Positions 23,601 to 36,108 of a DNA stretch of 64,000 bases are shown here, piece after piece. The notes beneath the pieces are model-generated. The model had not been told where the DNA came from. It saw only the letters and a list, made by a program, of their open reading frames with translations, and searched no databases. The stretch is from contig NC_052488.1 in assembly GCF_009730915.1 (NCBI RefSeq), forward strand, positions 18,966,305 through 19,030,304, given 5' to 3'. The stretch comes from Dioscorea cayenensis subsp. rotundata. Its lineage: Eukaryota > Streptophyta > Magnoliopsida > Dioscoreales > Dioscoreaceae. Position 1 is the stretch's first letter; the number at the start of each line of letters is the position of its first letter. The translations under genes and the position numbers were made by a program.

Positions 23601-24179
23601 ACTTTATAAGAAAAGTACTTAAAAATTATAGTTGGACAGTCACAACCTTTTATAGTGGAATCCAAACTATTGATCTAATAGAAAATGTAGTTTTTTTATC
23701 TCATTTATTTATTCACCTCAATTTTATAAATTTTATTTTTTTAGAAATACCAATGACACGGGTGATTTTCTCGTGTTTTATTATTGGACTATGTCAATAT
23801 TGACAATTAGTGATTTATAATTTTTTTATCCCCTGTTTCTACAGTATTTTTTAATTATTTTAATTCAATCTTATTTATTAATAAATTTATGATTTATCTA
23901 TATTTATAAAAAAAAATCACCTTGATATATGAATTTAAACATTGTAATTATGCGTTTGAATCTTTGATTGGTTTGAAAGAGAATCAATGAGCAAAATAAA
24001 ATAATTTTGGTTTTTGCATTCAGTGAACAGCATTAATCTCTCAAATAAACTTTTGGATTTATATTGATATTGATGGCAATATGCTTTTCCGTATATAGCA
24101 TGCTTTGAAATACACGCCAGTCTTCTTCCAATTTTGATTGAGCTCATGTCCTTATTGTAGATATTAGGAAAATGATTTT

Positions 24180-25611
24180 GAGAAAATAATTGGGAACTAA
24201 CACAGAAGTACCAGTAAGTCCATCATAACGTATCACTGGACTATTCAGACCTTTGAAACACTTTTAAACCCCTTCTAGAATTTCATATCCCCGTTTGAGT
24301 CCCTGATATTTTCATAAAAACACAGGACAAATTTTTTTATTGTCGAACAACAAAGTTAGTTTCTTCTCTTTCAGTAGAAATTCTTAGTAGTAGTAGAAAT
24401 AATCTTTAGACTTATTTTTCTGTCTTGATGGTAGCTTAAACCCCTTCCCGAAAGGGAAAGGGAGGATCTGTCAGAATAATCCTTGTAAGGTTTGCGCCAG
24501 ATATGGGTTTCCTCTAACTATTCAGACAGTATGGTGAAGATACATACTCCGTCGCAGTGAAGAGCAAATATGCCCAGTATCCTGTTATGCTCATTATAAG
24601 GTATGTAATCATTATTATATATCCTTTTGGCTAAAGGACCGGCGAAAAAGTACCCGTTGAAGGCAAGGAAGCCGTGTGAAGGGGAAAAGTAGCGTAGGTA
24701 TGATGCCAAAGAGATATTATAATATTGATTATCATATTTCTTAAGAAAAACAGGAGAAAGGCTGATGCTTGGTAACATGAGGTGTATTTATCAGAGGACA
24801 GAATGATTGATGAAACGATATGGAAAGATAAGGATTATTTTGATAAGAATCCTTCTGAGTACTGAGTACGAAAATAATATGATAATCTCAAAATCGGTAA
24901 GAGTTTACTTTTATATTGATGGTTACAATAGTTCTTTGTAAATTTGTTTTCTTCAGCTCCAGCCTTTCGGTACAGCTTTCTGTATATTTAATAGCATAGC
25001 TAGGATATTTAGCTTTGTTATTATATGCTCTCTTGGAGTTACTCTATCGAGAGCAACCCATGGAACTAGTAGACATACTAGATTTAAATATTGCAAACTT
25101 ACATTTAGCTTCTACTATATCTTACATAGTAAGCTATATAGCTATTATTTTATGTTCCCTTGGGTTTCGCTACGGCTATAATCCATGGAACTAGTAATAT
25201 TAGTAGTTTTTCTCTCTTTACTTTTTACCTTAAGATTGTTTACTATTTTTGTATTAATTTTAAAACTAGTATTATGGTCTTAGTCGAATTATATAATTAC
25301 ATTAGAGATATTTATCTTATTAAGTATGCCCAATATATTCTAGAAACTGATTTTTATTCTAGTATAAACTTAAGATGTCAATTAGATTTATTATATCAAA
25401 TCCTTAAATTAGTAGCAGTTACTTGGTTGACCTAATTATGATTTGGAGGTCTGAGACTACACTGTTTCATTCAGAACTGTTGACTGATGAGTTAATCAGG
25501 ATATAAAATTGGTTAGAGGCTAATGAATGATTTTAGGATAAGACTATCATTCAGCCAGCACTGGAAAGTGCGCAACAAAGTGGAGAGCCTGTGGTGTTTG
25601 AAGGCAGAATC
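24180..25611. other. Anomalous AT-rich island with GC-rich hairpins, ending at the gap
   Basis: The texture differs from the surrounding plant DNA. Short GC-rich clusters sit in AT-rich sequence, including a hairpin CCCTTCCC-GAAA-GGGAAAGGG (about 24442-24462) and a TGCTCTC/GAGAGCA hairpin (25026-25055). A 14 bp direct repeat CCATGGAACTAGTA occurs at 25058 and 25183, each after a GC-rich cluster. Two unassigned AT-rich ORFs lie here: minus 24518-24778, and plus 25160-25435, which opens at a TTG. Such GC clusters are a style I associate with fungal mitochondrial DNA, so foreign or organellar origin, or a scaffold misjoin, is possible. No gene is recognised, so this is inference only. Confidence 0.35.
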
Positions 25612-26611
25612 NNNNNNNNNNNNNNNNNNNNNNNNNNNNNNNNNNNNNNNNNNNNNNNNNNNNNNNNNNNNNNNNNNNNNNNNNNNNNNNNNNNNNNNNN
25701 NNNNNNNNNNNNNNNNNNNNNNNNNNNNNNNNNNNNNNNNNNNNNNNNNNNNNNNNNNNNNNNNNNNNNNNNNNNNNNNNNNNNNNNNNNNNNNNNNNNN
25801 NNNNNNNNNNNNNNNNNNNNNNNNNNNNNNNNNNNNNNNNNNNNNNNNNNNNNNNNNNNNNNNNNNNNNNNNNNNNNNNNNNNNNNNNNNNNNNNNNNNN
25901 NNNNNNNNNNNNNNNNNNNNNNNNNNNNNNNNNNNNNNNNNNNNNNNNNNNNNNNNNNNNNNNNNNNNNNNNNNNNNNNNNNNNNNNNNNNNNNNNNNNN
26001 NNNNNNNNNNNNNNNNNNNNNNNNNNNNNNNNNNNNNNNNNNNNNNNNNNNNNNNNNNNNNNNNNNNNNNNNNNNNNNNNNNNNNNNNNNNNNNNNNNNN
26101 NNNNNNNNNNNNNNNNNNNNNNNNNNNNNNNNNNNNNNNNNNNNNNNNNNNNNNNNNNNNNNNNNNNNNNNNNNNNNNNNNNNNNNNNNNNNNNNNNNNN
26201 NNNNNNNNNNNNNNNNNNNNNNNNNNNNNNNNNNNNNNNNNNNNNNNNNNNNNNNNNNNNNNNNNNNNNNNNNNNNNNNNNNNNNNNNNNNNNNNNNNNN
26301 NNNNNNNNNNNNNNNNNNNNNNNNNNNNNNNNNNNNNNNNNNNNNNNNNNNNNNNNNNNNNNNNNNNNNNNNNNNNNNNNNNNNNNNNNNNNNNNNNNNN
26401 NNNNNNNNNNNNNNNNNNNNNNNNNNNNNNNNNNNNNNNNNNNNNNNNNNNNNNNNNNNNNNNNNNNNNNNNNNNNNNNNNNNNNNNNNNNNNNNNNNNN
26501 NNNNNNNNNNNNNNNNNNNNNNNNNNNNNNNNNNNNNNNNNNNNNNNNNNNNNNNNNNNNNNNNNNNNNNNNNNNNNNNNNNNNNNNNNNNNNNNNNNNN
26601 NNNNNNNNNNN
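25612..26611. other. Assembly gap (1000 N)
   Basis: Exactly 1000 consecutive N. The round number suggests a fixed-size scaffold gap, so the true distance and content are unknown. Open frames crossing it are artefacts. Confidence 0.99.
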
Positions 26612-26879
26612 TAAAATATCATATTTTATGCTTAATATGTGTTTGGGCTGATTTTTCTTTACTTTTAAAAGGTTTGAAGATATGGAAATGATTCTCTAGA
26701 ATACAGGAATAGGGTAAAGTAATAGTTAGAAAAATGTTTTGTGACCATTTTGAATGTTTTAAATATAAAAATTTCTTAATGTTTTATCATTATGTTATAG
26801 CTTATAGTTGATTATTTTATTGTTACTAATTACATGTTAGATAGATCATTTCAAGAACGAAGTTGATGAACTATACCTC

Positions 26880-28000
26880 ATGCAACTAACAGTATTGGTT
26901 GCCGCATACACCGCGTTATCATGGATTCGGAACAAAAGACATAGAATTCCTAGAGAATCATCACGTGAAAGATTATACGCGGAAATATTTGTTCAGATTG
27001 ATAGGTGGAATGATGATACTAGTATTAACATGGTGGATGAACAAATCTACATAACCTATGCTCAATATTACACGGAAAATGACTTGTACGGGATACATTG
27101 CACATGAGCGTTGAGGAGCAATTACTCATTCTTGCACACCATAGGACACAACCAGCGAATCGTGTATTGCACATAATTTTGTGAGGTCCGGTGAAACCTG
27201 TTAGTAGATATTTCAATCACATGTTGTTCTCAATTGGTGAAATGCAACATGAATAATGCGGCCACCAAGTTCTCAAACCCCACCTTACATAGCAACAAGG
27301 AGAACATTGATCCTTATTTTCGGTATTGTTATGTAGACTTCAAACAATTGTATTAGTAGGATGAATTTCTACAATATATAGTATTCAATAATAGATTCCG
27401 ATGGGGCCCTCGGATGGGACATATTCAGCTATGCTGTCCCATCTCCCGAAGTAGCGCTTCGAGGAAGAAAACGCACTCAACTGACGTCCTTGCAGTTGTG
27501 GATTTCGACCTTCGTTTTACTTTTGTTTATTCTCGCTTTGGTTAGAAGGATCCGTGCATGACTCTAGTTTTTCATGATGCTAATTAGAACGACCCAATGG
27601 GCTAAAAGTTCCGAAGGTATCTTTTAAGTAAAAAAGTGTAGACAATTAACTAAATATAACAATTGAACTTATTAAAGTTATTTTAGCATCTTATAATTAG
27701 AAAATATTACTTGGTTGATGCTAGCCACGCCACCCACCCGCGTTTTACTACTCCTCACGGGGTGTAAGATGTCACTTGAAGGAGTTTGGCTCGACACCGT
27801 AAAGCGCCAAGGATTGTTTAATCTAAGACGTTCATACACTGCATTTACTCCATTTGAGCGTGCATTTGGTTCTTTAAAGAACCGCTTCAAGATCCTCGCT
27901 TTATAGGCTCTCCCATTCGGAACACTGGTAAAGGATCTCATATTGGCATGTTGTACTCCATACTAACCACATCCTCACAGTCGAGTCGATGAATTTATTC
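26880..28000 (+). pseudogene. PIF/Harbinger transposase relic
   Basis: Reads, across stops and frame changes, as a plant PIF/Harbinger DDE transposase (HARBI1/ALP1-like). An N-terminal part lies at 26880-27110. A catalytic-core block near 27480 reads 'DVLAVVDFDLRFTFVYSRFG', matching the family's 'AVCDFDMRF' Asp region, followed by a degraded 'DPCMTLVFHDAN' corresponding to the usual HDSRVL motif. A C-terminal block at 27810-27900 reads 'FNLRRS', 'ERAFGSLKNRFKIL', the usual 'FNLRHS...IER.FG.LK.RF' region with the third acidic residue. 'VKDLILACC' follows near 27930. At least three stops. The left end is lost in the assembly gap. Confidence 0.7.
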
Positions 28001-28379
28001 CTAACGCTGAGGAAGATTCGTGCCACAATGTGTTTCTGACAAACCAACTTGCTTTCGGGACCAAAGAGAAGAAGCACAAGAGTGGGGCTGCACTGTCAGG
28101 TGATCAAATTCCAGCTCGAGAATGTGGGCTAACAAGTGAGTTATATTGATATGTTCTTATGTTAGAATTTTTGTATCTCATTGGTTAATGGCCACTAGTA
28201 CTGTATCTTTTTATCTTCCATTGTGTCATATTATGTATGATTGGGTATCTTCATTGTACGCTTAAATAGAGTCCATACGTTATCTATTTTCTTCCATTTG
28301 TATGTTTATCATATTATGCATAATTTAAATTATCATAAGTTTATGTCTTTGCTCTTATAATATAATGTAGATGGAGGGA

Positions 28380-29420
28380 TATAATTCATCTCAAACGGCG
28401 GACATCATCAATTATGAATACTACTGCCAGAACTACTGAGGGAAATAGGAGATGGATGTCCTCGAAATTCACTACTATAAGATTTATGGCAAGCCAGTTT
28501 GAACAAAGGGTTTAAGGTGGACAAAGGCTTCCAAACCCACAAGGCAGCTACAAGATGCTATTTGATCCCTGAAAGATACATTTTGGAGGACAAAGTGTGA
28601 TAGAGGCCAATGTAAGTAATCATCTCAGAATGTTAAGGGAGAAAGATAGGCGAGGGACATTAAAAAGATATGAGTGGCATGGGCTAGAAATCTGAATATA
28701 TAGAATACACCAGGCACTTGTTACTAAACATTATTATTTTGAATTAGACATAATATAATCCAACTAAATCACTAGAATATTTATTTGTTAAAACAACAAC
28801 CCAAGGATACTACTAACCATATTTAAACAAGCCAATTGAGGATTATGACCTTCTCGAAATTTGTTACATGAGAGATGAACAAACTCGGGTGTCGTGTGGC
28901 ACAAATAGTCATCTTTGTCCCTCTAAATAGTCTCGAGAAGGTTGTCACCTCGAGGAACTTCGTATTAGCACACAAATGGAGTTACAACTCCGAGGCGATC
29001 ATTCCCATCAACTCTAAAATTATGATGATGTGCCTTTCATGGAAACAAATGGGATTGAGAATGCCTGCTTCGTTTACTCAACCCTACAATTCACAATCAA
29101 CAACAAGCCCAATATAAAGAAGAAGAAGCAAACACAGCAACACGTTAGTAGTGTTGCAATGAACCATTTAGCCACAAGTATTGAAAAAGCTTTTGATGGG
29201 GTTCAATCCTACAGCGTTCGGTGAGCTTTAAAAGATGTTGAGGTGAATGTATGGAAAGCCAGCACAACATGGGTATTCCATAGATCAAATTCTTGGTATA
29301 TAGGCACTTTATAGTGTGATGGATGACTCACATGTTCTTTGGAATCGTCGAGAACTTATGGCTTGGGTGAATGAATTCTTTAATTGAGACGATCGGGATG
29401 CTCTGATCTGCCAGTATGGT
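28380..29420 (+). pseudogene. Probable Myb/SANT-like partner gene of the Harbinger element, decayed
   Basis: Downstream of the transposase, broken reading frames include 'WRTKCDRG', 'METNGIENACFVYST' and 'NIKKKKQTQQHVSSVAMNHL'. Autonomous PIF/Harbinger elements carry a second gene with a Myb/SANT-like DNA-binding domain and a basic, Ser-rich linker before a helical C-terminus, and the order here fits. The identification rests mainly on position and style rather than clear motifs, and no TIR was found to close the element. Confidence 0.35.
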
Positions 29421-31668
29421 ATAAATTTTCATTATTGACATATTTTTGCATAAATTCTTCAAATGTTGCTATATTTTATTTTTTATGGAGCTCTGATTTT
29501 TTCCTCTATGTATTTGTGTGTGTGTTGTGTGATGATAGACTTGTAGTTATATTTGGAGTTTAATGTGTTTTCTTTGCAGAGTTGTATTTGGAATGTTATC
29601 TTTGTTTGGAGTTCTGCTTGTGGAATCTCATGTGTTTTGTTCCAATTCTTGTGAATGTTATTGATTGGATTGAGTTTGCGTCTGTCATATCGCCTTAATT
29701 TTGTAAGATGATGTTACTTGGTTTCTTGCAGTGAGTCGTGGTTCACAAAATGATTTTGCACATTTTCTTTTGTTGCATGATCAGGAGAAGTTGTGAAGGA
29801 AGATGGTAGTTTTACGAAATTTGTCAGCGATGCAAAAGGAAGTCGAGTGGGTTTGACTCTAAGATTTTTCGCATTTAAATAGGTCCAATGTGCATGATGG
29901 ACAAAGAAGTTTTCTACGAAAATAGCTTGGTTTGGATCAAGGATTTTCGCGAGGAAGGGCAGAGTCGAGTTTCCTCAAACTTCAGCTTGAGAGTGAGTTT
30001 GAATCTTGAAAGACACCCAAGGCTTTCTTTTTCTTTCTGCTGTTTCGCGTATTTCAGAGAGATATTTGGTTGTTGTCATTGGTCAATCAGCCTGTTTATG
30101 AGCTCTCGACCTTTTGAGATTAGTCAAATTTCACTCTTGATTCTCAATGGAGAAAACGAGAACATTGTTACAATGCACGTCATGGGTAGTGATTTTCAAA
30201 GGTCAGAGCTCACCCCCTTTTGTGAATTGTGTCGTGCCCGCGTCGCTCACTATGAAAGTGGTCTATTTGATTCATGAAGATAAACATTGAGGGAGGTTCC
30301 TTTAGTGTCATTTCAAAAGGTTGAAGCGGTGCTGAGATTTATTTTTGAAACTAACATTATCTCCTTCGGAATGCTGAGAATGTCTTATTTATGTATTTCA
30401 CTGCATTTTATATATATATATATATATAGTTCATTAGAGAAAGAAAGGTGGAATTTAGAGATTTCACAACGATTTGACTTCGGGAGATCGCATACAAGGA
30501 ATTAGGAAAGCAAATAAAGCTAATTATGTCTTGAAATGGCATTTGTGGTTTGTCAACTTCATCTACACATTGTGATGTAATTTGGGTGGATTCTTTAAAT
30601 GATGAGTCTTTAAATTTTAATTCCACTGAGACAATTTTAATTTGATTGAATAGAAAATCTCTAGTACGCTGCAGGTGAAACAGCAAGCATTTGCTCGCTT
30701 GAGTACAGTGCTATATTTGTTATCAAGAGCAGCCAACTTTTTACCCTCCATTTGGTTCTAAGTAATTGTGATGTGACTAAATTATAATTTTAATAAAATA
30801 ATTCATCTTTGTTTTATTTTCTAAATTTTCCAAATTTTACAAGGAATGAATTTATTTTGCAAGTTCATGAATAATGTAACAAATAATGCATCGATATTAA
30901 CAACAATCATAACGATTCTGTAATAACTATAAAACTTTGCTTTTAAAATAACTTCAACACTATCTCCAACATTTGACTCTATCACAATTAAATATTTTTA
31001 CTATCATAATTAATTATTTAAATAATTAAAATTCAAAAATAAATAATCTAAAATTATTTAAATAATTAAAGAAAACATATTACGAAAGAATTTAAATAGT
31101 GAGATTTTATCCTTAAAATACGTTTATATCTATTAATATAATATAAAATTAGTACATAATTATTAGTGTCCATCATACATAAACCATTAATATATTATAT
31201 TTTATTATAATGAAATTACAGGTTTATATTGATTATATAATATATATTAATTATTTGCTAATATTAGGGCGAATAGCACGGTACTACGGGCGACCATAAC
31301 ACTGATCCAAGCCGAAAATACGTTAAAACCAAAGGCACATGTTTTCAGTCCGAGTTACAAATCCCCTCCAACCAAACACAAAATTACGTGATCCAAAGCA
31401 TTACTGAAATACATCTAACCAAACACTCGATTTGGGACTTCCTCTCACTTTACCGCAAGGATTTCCAAATATAAATCCACCGTGATTTTCAACTACATGT
31501 CCTGACCAAAACGCCCCGTGAATGGATTTCTTTGGATTGTGCGTCATCCGATAGCGTTTCCCTTTTCCTCGGTTTCCACGTAGATCGTGTTATTTATTTT
31601 CTCGCGACTTTTGGCTCTGCACTGGTGATTATCTAATTGTATACTAGTCTGGATTTATCATTCCTCGT
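29421..31668. other. Unassigned stretch with one 129-codon ORF
   Basis: No recognised gene. The longest frame is plus 29888-30277 (129 codons, 'MCMMDKEVFYENSLVWIKDF'...). It has no familiar domain and no clear coding bias, so I do not call it a gene. A (TA)n lies near 30409. 30780-31260 is very AT-rich. 31270-31640 is CpG-rich for this window and contains CCAACCAAACACA and CTAACCAAACAC, of the type seen at Harbinger-element ends, but no inverted partner was found. Confidence 0.3.
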
Positions 31669-34040
31669 GTTGCCCCACCCGAACCAAAGTGAGATTTCCC
31701 TGATGAGGGAACAACAGCTACGTAAGAGCGTGAACCCGTGAGACCCACAAGGCCTCAAAGGCTTCCTAGTCAAAGTAGAGACAGAAGCCATAACAGACCA
31801 GCTAAGTTACGTGATTATGGACTCTACATAGAGTATATAATGCGGAGGATACAAGAAGTACTGAAATACAAAATCTGAGGAACCAAAAGAATAGACCAAA
31901 TACCACTTTTAGCTACCACAATAAAACACAATCACTGAGGCACAACCTCAGAGAAAGCAGCACTACTGTGGGCACGCTAGAAATCCTTGGGTTTAGTGCT
32001 CCACGATCGAGATTTCAAAACCCAATCTATGAGCACACTAGCCTAGTAAGTAATGATTTGGAAACAAAGTTTGGACGTACTAATATACACATCAATAACA
32101 CACGAATAGTGTAAATGAAGATCAAATCAAAAGGGCAAAGAAGAATATAATAAATTTGAATAACAGGTAGTATGCTCCAAATTTACTATAAAGTCGGGAG
32201 GTCATTTTGTTGACCTCAGCCACCCGAAACTAAATAATGTGAGGTCATTTATTTACCCTCAGAGTAGTGCCCAGGACTAAAATATCAGTCAGTCGATACA
32301 TTATATCGCAAATGCACGTAGATAGTACCGCTTGGTGCGCTGGTTATTTCACCGAATGGACATCAGCATGCTAAAGCGTAGTTTCATCGAGGATGCTCGA
32401 CAAAGGGTCAATGAAGACAAGAGTTGAGTATAGTTCGTTTTAGAGACCAAAAACATTCCAAATACATATACGCGAAGTCATGCAGTTCGAAATTCCTCAA
32501 AGATTTTCAAAGCTCACATATACTTAGAAATATTGATAAATTTCCAGATTTCTCTTTAGGGGAAAAATAACTGGATAAACATAATAAATTATACAAACTT
32601 GAATAGTTAGATCACGAAAACATCAATAAATACCAAAACTCTCCATAATCATGAACGAAATCCATTATATAACCGAGCGTAATGGACAAGTGAGAAATTA
32701 TGTTTTATCAGGAAACAAAGTAATAACCGAAACGAGGAGTAGAAATACACACTCCAACACACAATTAGATAATTGGTAATTTCAACAATTTCCAACTATT
32801 TAAATACATATAACCTCAAGATTCCTAGTTGTCAAGCTTTCACGTATCAGCATCTAGTCTCGTCATCCATCAGCCCATGCTTTTACCAGCCCTAGATTAA
32901 ATACACATATAAGCCAAGGTAAAGATATAATGCAAGATAACTTACACCCATTTTATTATCTCTCCCATTCAAGTACTCTCAATAACGCCACTCAAAGATA
33001 ATGTGCAATTGCATTAGCCTCGTCGACTGATAAGTCAAATAATTAAGCAACCTTCATTTACGACTCTCGTGATTTTTCCCTCAATTATCATTTCCACCAC
33101 CTGTTTTACAAATCACATAAAACTTTCTTTTTAATGACTACTAGACACCTGCGAAGCTTCAACATATTTAGATTTCACAAGGTGTTGGACCTCTACACAG
33201 TGTCAATCACGTAAATTTACTTTTCACACTTCTCCACGTAATAACATCTTCTAAACATGTCTCACATCATAACATATAACTCCCAGAAACAGCACGACTC
33301 CGTCTGCAAATATTTCGCGCCAACATATAACTTAGGGACAATCTTGAACATTTTTCTTCTTGTTTAATACTTGCCTTTAAATTTGAGTCTCCAAGATTGA
33401 GGAGAAAATACATGCTACACTTCCCAACATTTTCCTATAGAGACATCATGCTGCACACACATCTTTTTAATAGATCATAACTCCTAATCTACAAATCCAT
33501 AAACTTGAAATTTGGGCAAGTAGATAGATTAAACAATTCATTACAATCCTTCAGTTTTAATCTTCTACAAATTCTGCCTCTATGACCTCCACTTTAGGGC
33601 CGCAATTTTCATCTTCGACTCCATTATTATAACACATGAAAATTCACTCAGCAATTTCCATACGCCATGAAGCATACTAATGTGTCTAGCAGCCTCAAAC
33701 TGCGCAAAATCCGTAAAATTTCAATAAAGCTCACGAAAAATTGAGCTCTAAGCCACCAAATGATCTAATTTATTTCCGCACTCGCCATCATCACACTGTT
33801 CCACAAATATAAACATCAAAGGGAAAGACTATGATCCTCCACAAATACAAAGCGATCCACTTTTAGGAGATTTTCTGAAAACTTTGAAAGATCGAATACT
33901 GATCACACACCAACAAAGGACACCTATGGTTCAAGACACAACAGAAGTTATAAACAAATGTATAGTCAGCAAATAATTTAAAAGATAATTAGCCAATAAC
34001 TGTCAAGTCATACGTCGACTAAGAAAGAGTAAAAGAATGA
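31669..34040. repeat. LTR-like non-coding DNA, possibly a gypsy solo LTR
   Basis: Starts TGTTGCCCCACCCGAACC and runs 2.4 kb with no coding capacity up to the Athila-type element. Its start (C-rich, then 'GAGACCCACAAGGC') has the same architecture as the solo LTR at 1721 ('GAAACCCAGTAGGC'). Phrases such as 'ATAACTCCTAATCTACAAATCC' (given only as style, near 33478) are typical of long chromovirus LTRs. The right end is not defined and no target duplication was found. Confidence 0.3.
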
Positions 34041-34044
34041 ATAA

Positions 34045-35283
34045 GCATGGGTTACTTTATAGCGTAAGTATAAGCTATACGTATACAAAGTAATATAATG
34101 ATAAGAGCATCTTCCTCGACTGAGATTGGAGTTTAATATTAATTACCAAAAATTACTAAAACCAAATTCCCTACTTCATTAATGAGGCTGAAGAGATTTA
34201 ATTTATAAAATCTAATTCAAGGACTAGAGAAAGATAGTTAGATGAGGAAAGAAATCAAAGTCAAGAGATTCTCACGGTGTTTCGAGTTCACCCTAGACTC
34301 AATTCCACCCATATCATCTAGTTCAATCAATCCAATCGTTTGTCTCTTATGTTGTCATCAAATTTTTCTAAATTATATATTGATCTTTCTCAACATCAAT
34401 AGTGCGATCCATTAGATAAGAGTTAACATCATCTGTGGATACCCAAGTGAACCTATGGAACTCATTAAGCTCCTTAGAAATTTATAGCGATATATACAAT
34501 CTTATAGATCATCTCTACCTTATAGATGATTGTATGATTTTTCAACCAACACCTGATTCCAATTATCACCTCTCGGTCCTCAAATCAAATTACTAATCGT
34601 GCAATTGGTGATCAAGCAATTGCTGCAAGCATTAAGCTATAGATTAAAATATTCCAACATAGTCTTGGAAACAAGCATCAATTAAATTAAACGAAAAGTT
34701 AGGAGCTATAGATTTCATAGTGCGTTGCATTTGTAGCCCTAGAAAAGATATTCAAAGGAAACATAATAATTGCAAAACTCTGATATAATAACAATGCTTT
34801 TATAATCAAATAAATAAAAGAAAAACTAAGAACTAAAGATTGATCGATGAATTTGACGCCGAATCTCAGCTCGACCTGATCTCCTCGATTCCTCGCTTCC
34901 CTTTTCTTCTCAAACCCCATCCCCTTTTATAGAGTGAAATTTGAGGTAGTGCCTGGGTACCAAAGATCAGGAGCAGCCCAGCTACAATTTCTATTTTGCG
35001 CCGCCCTTTAATGTTGTAGCGCCCTAAGTCATCAGAGCATTAGGAGTCTCAGGCGCTAGATTTTCTCTGCTTTGCTTGGCCCATACTCTTTGTTGAAAAC
35101 TTTGCTCTTCTTTTCTCTAATTTTATGCTTTTTATGTTCTTCCTTCAAATCATTTCTCTTTTTCTTTTCCTATAATCTGGAATAACAATAAGATTAGGAG
35201 TAAATTTGATAAAAATAATTCCATTTCTGTCCATCATGAATTAAAGAAAGTCTATATAATTTAGTGCAAATTGCTCACCAACA
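34045..35283 (-). repeat. 3' LTR of the Athila-type element
   Basis: Aligns along its length with 38737-39894. On the minus strand it starts TGTTGGTGAGCAATTTGC. Relative to the other LTR it carries many single-base insertions spread evenly, making it about 80 bp longer. The outer end is degraded (GCATGGG where the partner has TGTTGGG). Confidence 0.85.
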
Positions 35284-36108
35284 CCTCAACTTAGAGTTTT
35301 GTCTCGCCCCCAACAAAACAGTAGAAGAAAAAATCTTTTATGAAATAAATCAATATGATTAACGCCAACATTAAGTAAAACTCCTACCTCAAAGTTGGAT
35401 TTTTCAAACCCCTAAAAAGGAATTTCACATGGTCTACACTCTCAACAAGAGCAAATCTTGCTCCATTTGCTGTTCCATATGTGTGTGTCCAATCTTGGTT
35501 ACCGCTATCCTGACTCCTCGCTTATGCAAAAATAAGAACCCGTGTAACCTCTAATTGAACCTCAAACTTATTTACTTATATATATATATGTTACTTTTTT
35601 TTTTTCTTTTTCACTTCTTCATATCATTTTTATTATTATTTTAGAACACTAGCTTCTCACACATCCTTTGATAGTAGCTCTTTTCCAGATAGGGTATACT
35701 TAGTATCCGACTTTTCAAAGCGAAGCCTTATATATCAAAGGTGATATTTCTTTCTATTCTTTTTTTTTACAAATGATCGTGAATCTAACTACTTCTAGGT
35801 CTTTCAATGCTTCTTTGTGCTTTTAGTAAGCTCCTTTAATCGGTATAAATGATTCCTGTAAGTATTTGGACAACTTAGTATAACCTGAAAGTAAAAGCAG
35901 AATGAAACGAACCAAAAATAGAGCAACACAAGCACTATAGTCAAAAAGAGAGACACATTTATTGTTTTTTGTGGATTAGAAAGTCATCAGAACCAAATAT
36001 ATCCAATTGAACCTATCATCCCAAAATAAATAAATAAAATGTTAAAAATGCATGGGTTGCCTCCCGACTAGCGCTTGGTTTAACGTCCTCATCCAGATGA
36101 CTCCTTTG
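35284..36108. other. Non-coding internal region of the Athila-type element
   Basis: Between the integrase relic and the 3' LTR. Long untranslated or env-position regions are normal here in Athila elements; I see no envelope-like frame. T-rich tracts lie at 35588-35607 and 35759-35768. Confidence 0.5.

Noticed and set aside
24518..24778. 86-codon minus-strand ORF in the anomalous island
   Set aside because: No recognisable domain or family; kept only as part of the composition argument.
25513..26691. Three 363-369 codon open frames across the gap
   Set aside because: They are almost entirely N translated as X; the flanking real codons carry no domain.
29888..30277. 129-codon plus-strand ORF as a gene
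   Set aside because: No domain, no homology I recognise, surrounded by decayed transposon DNA; a frame of this length can arise by chance.
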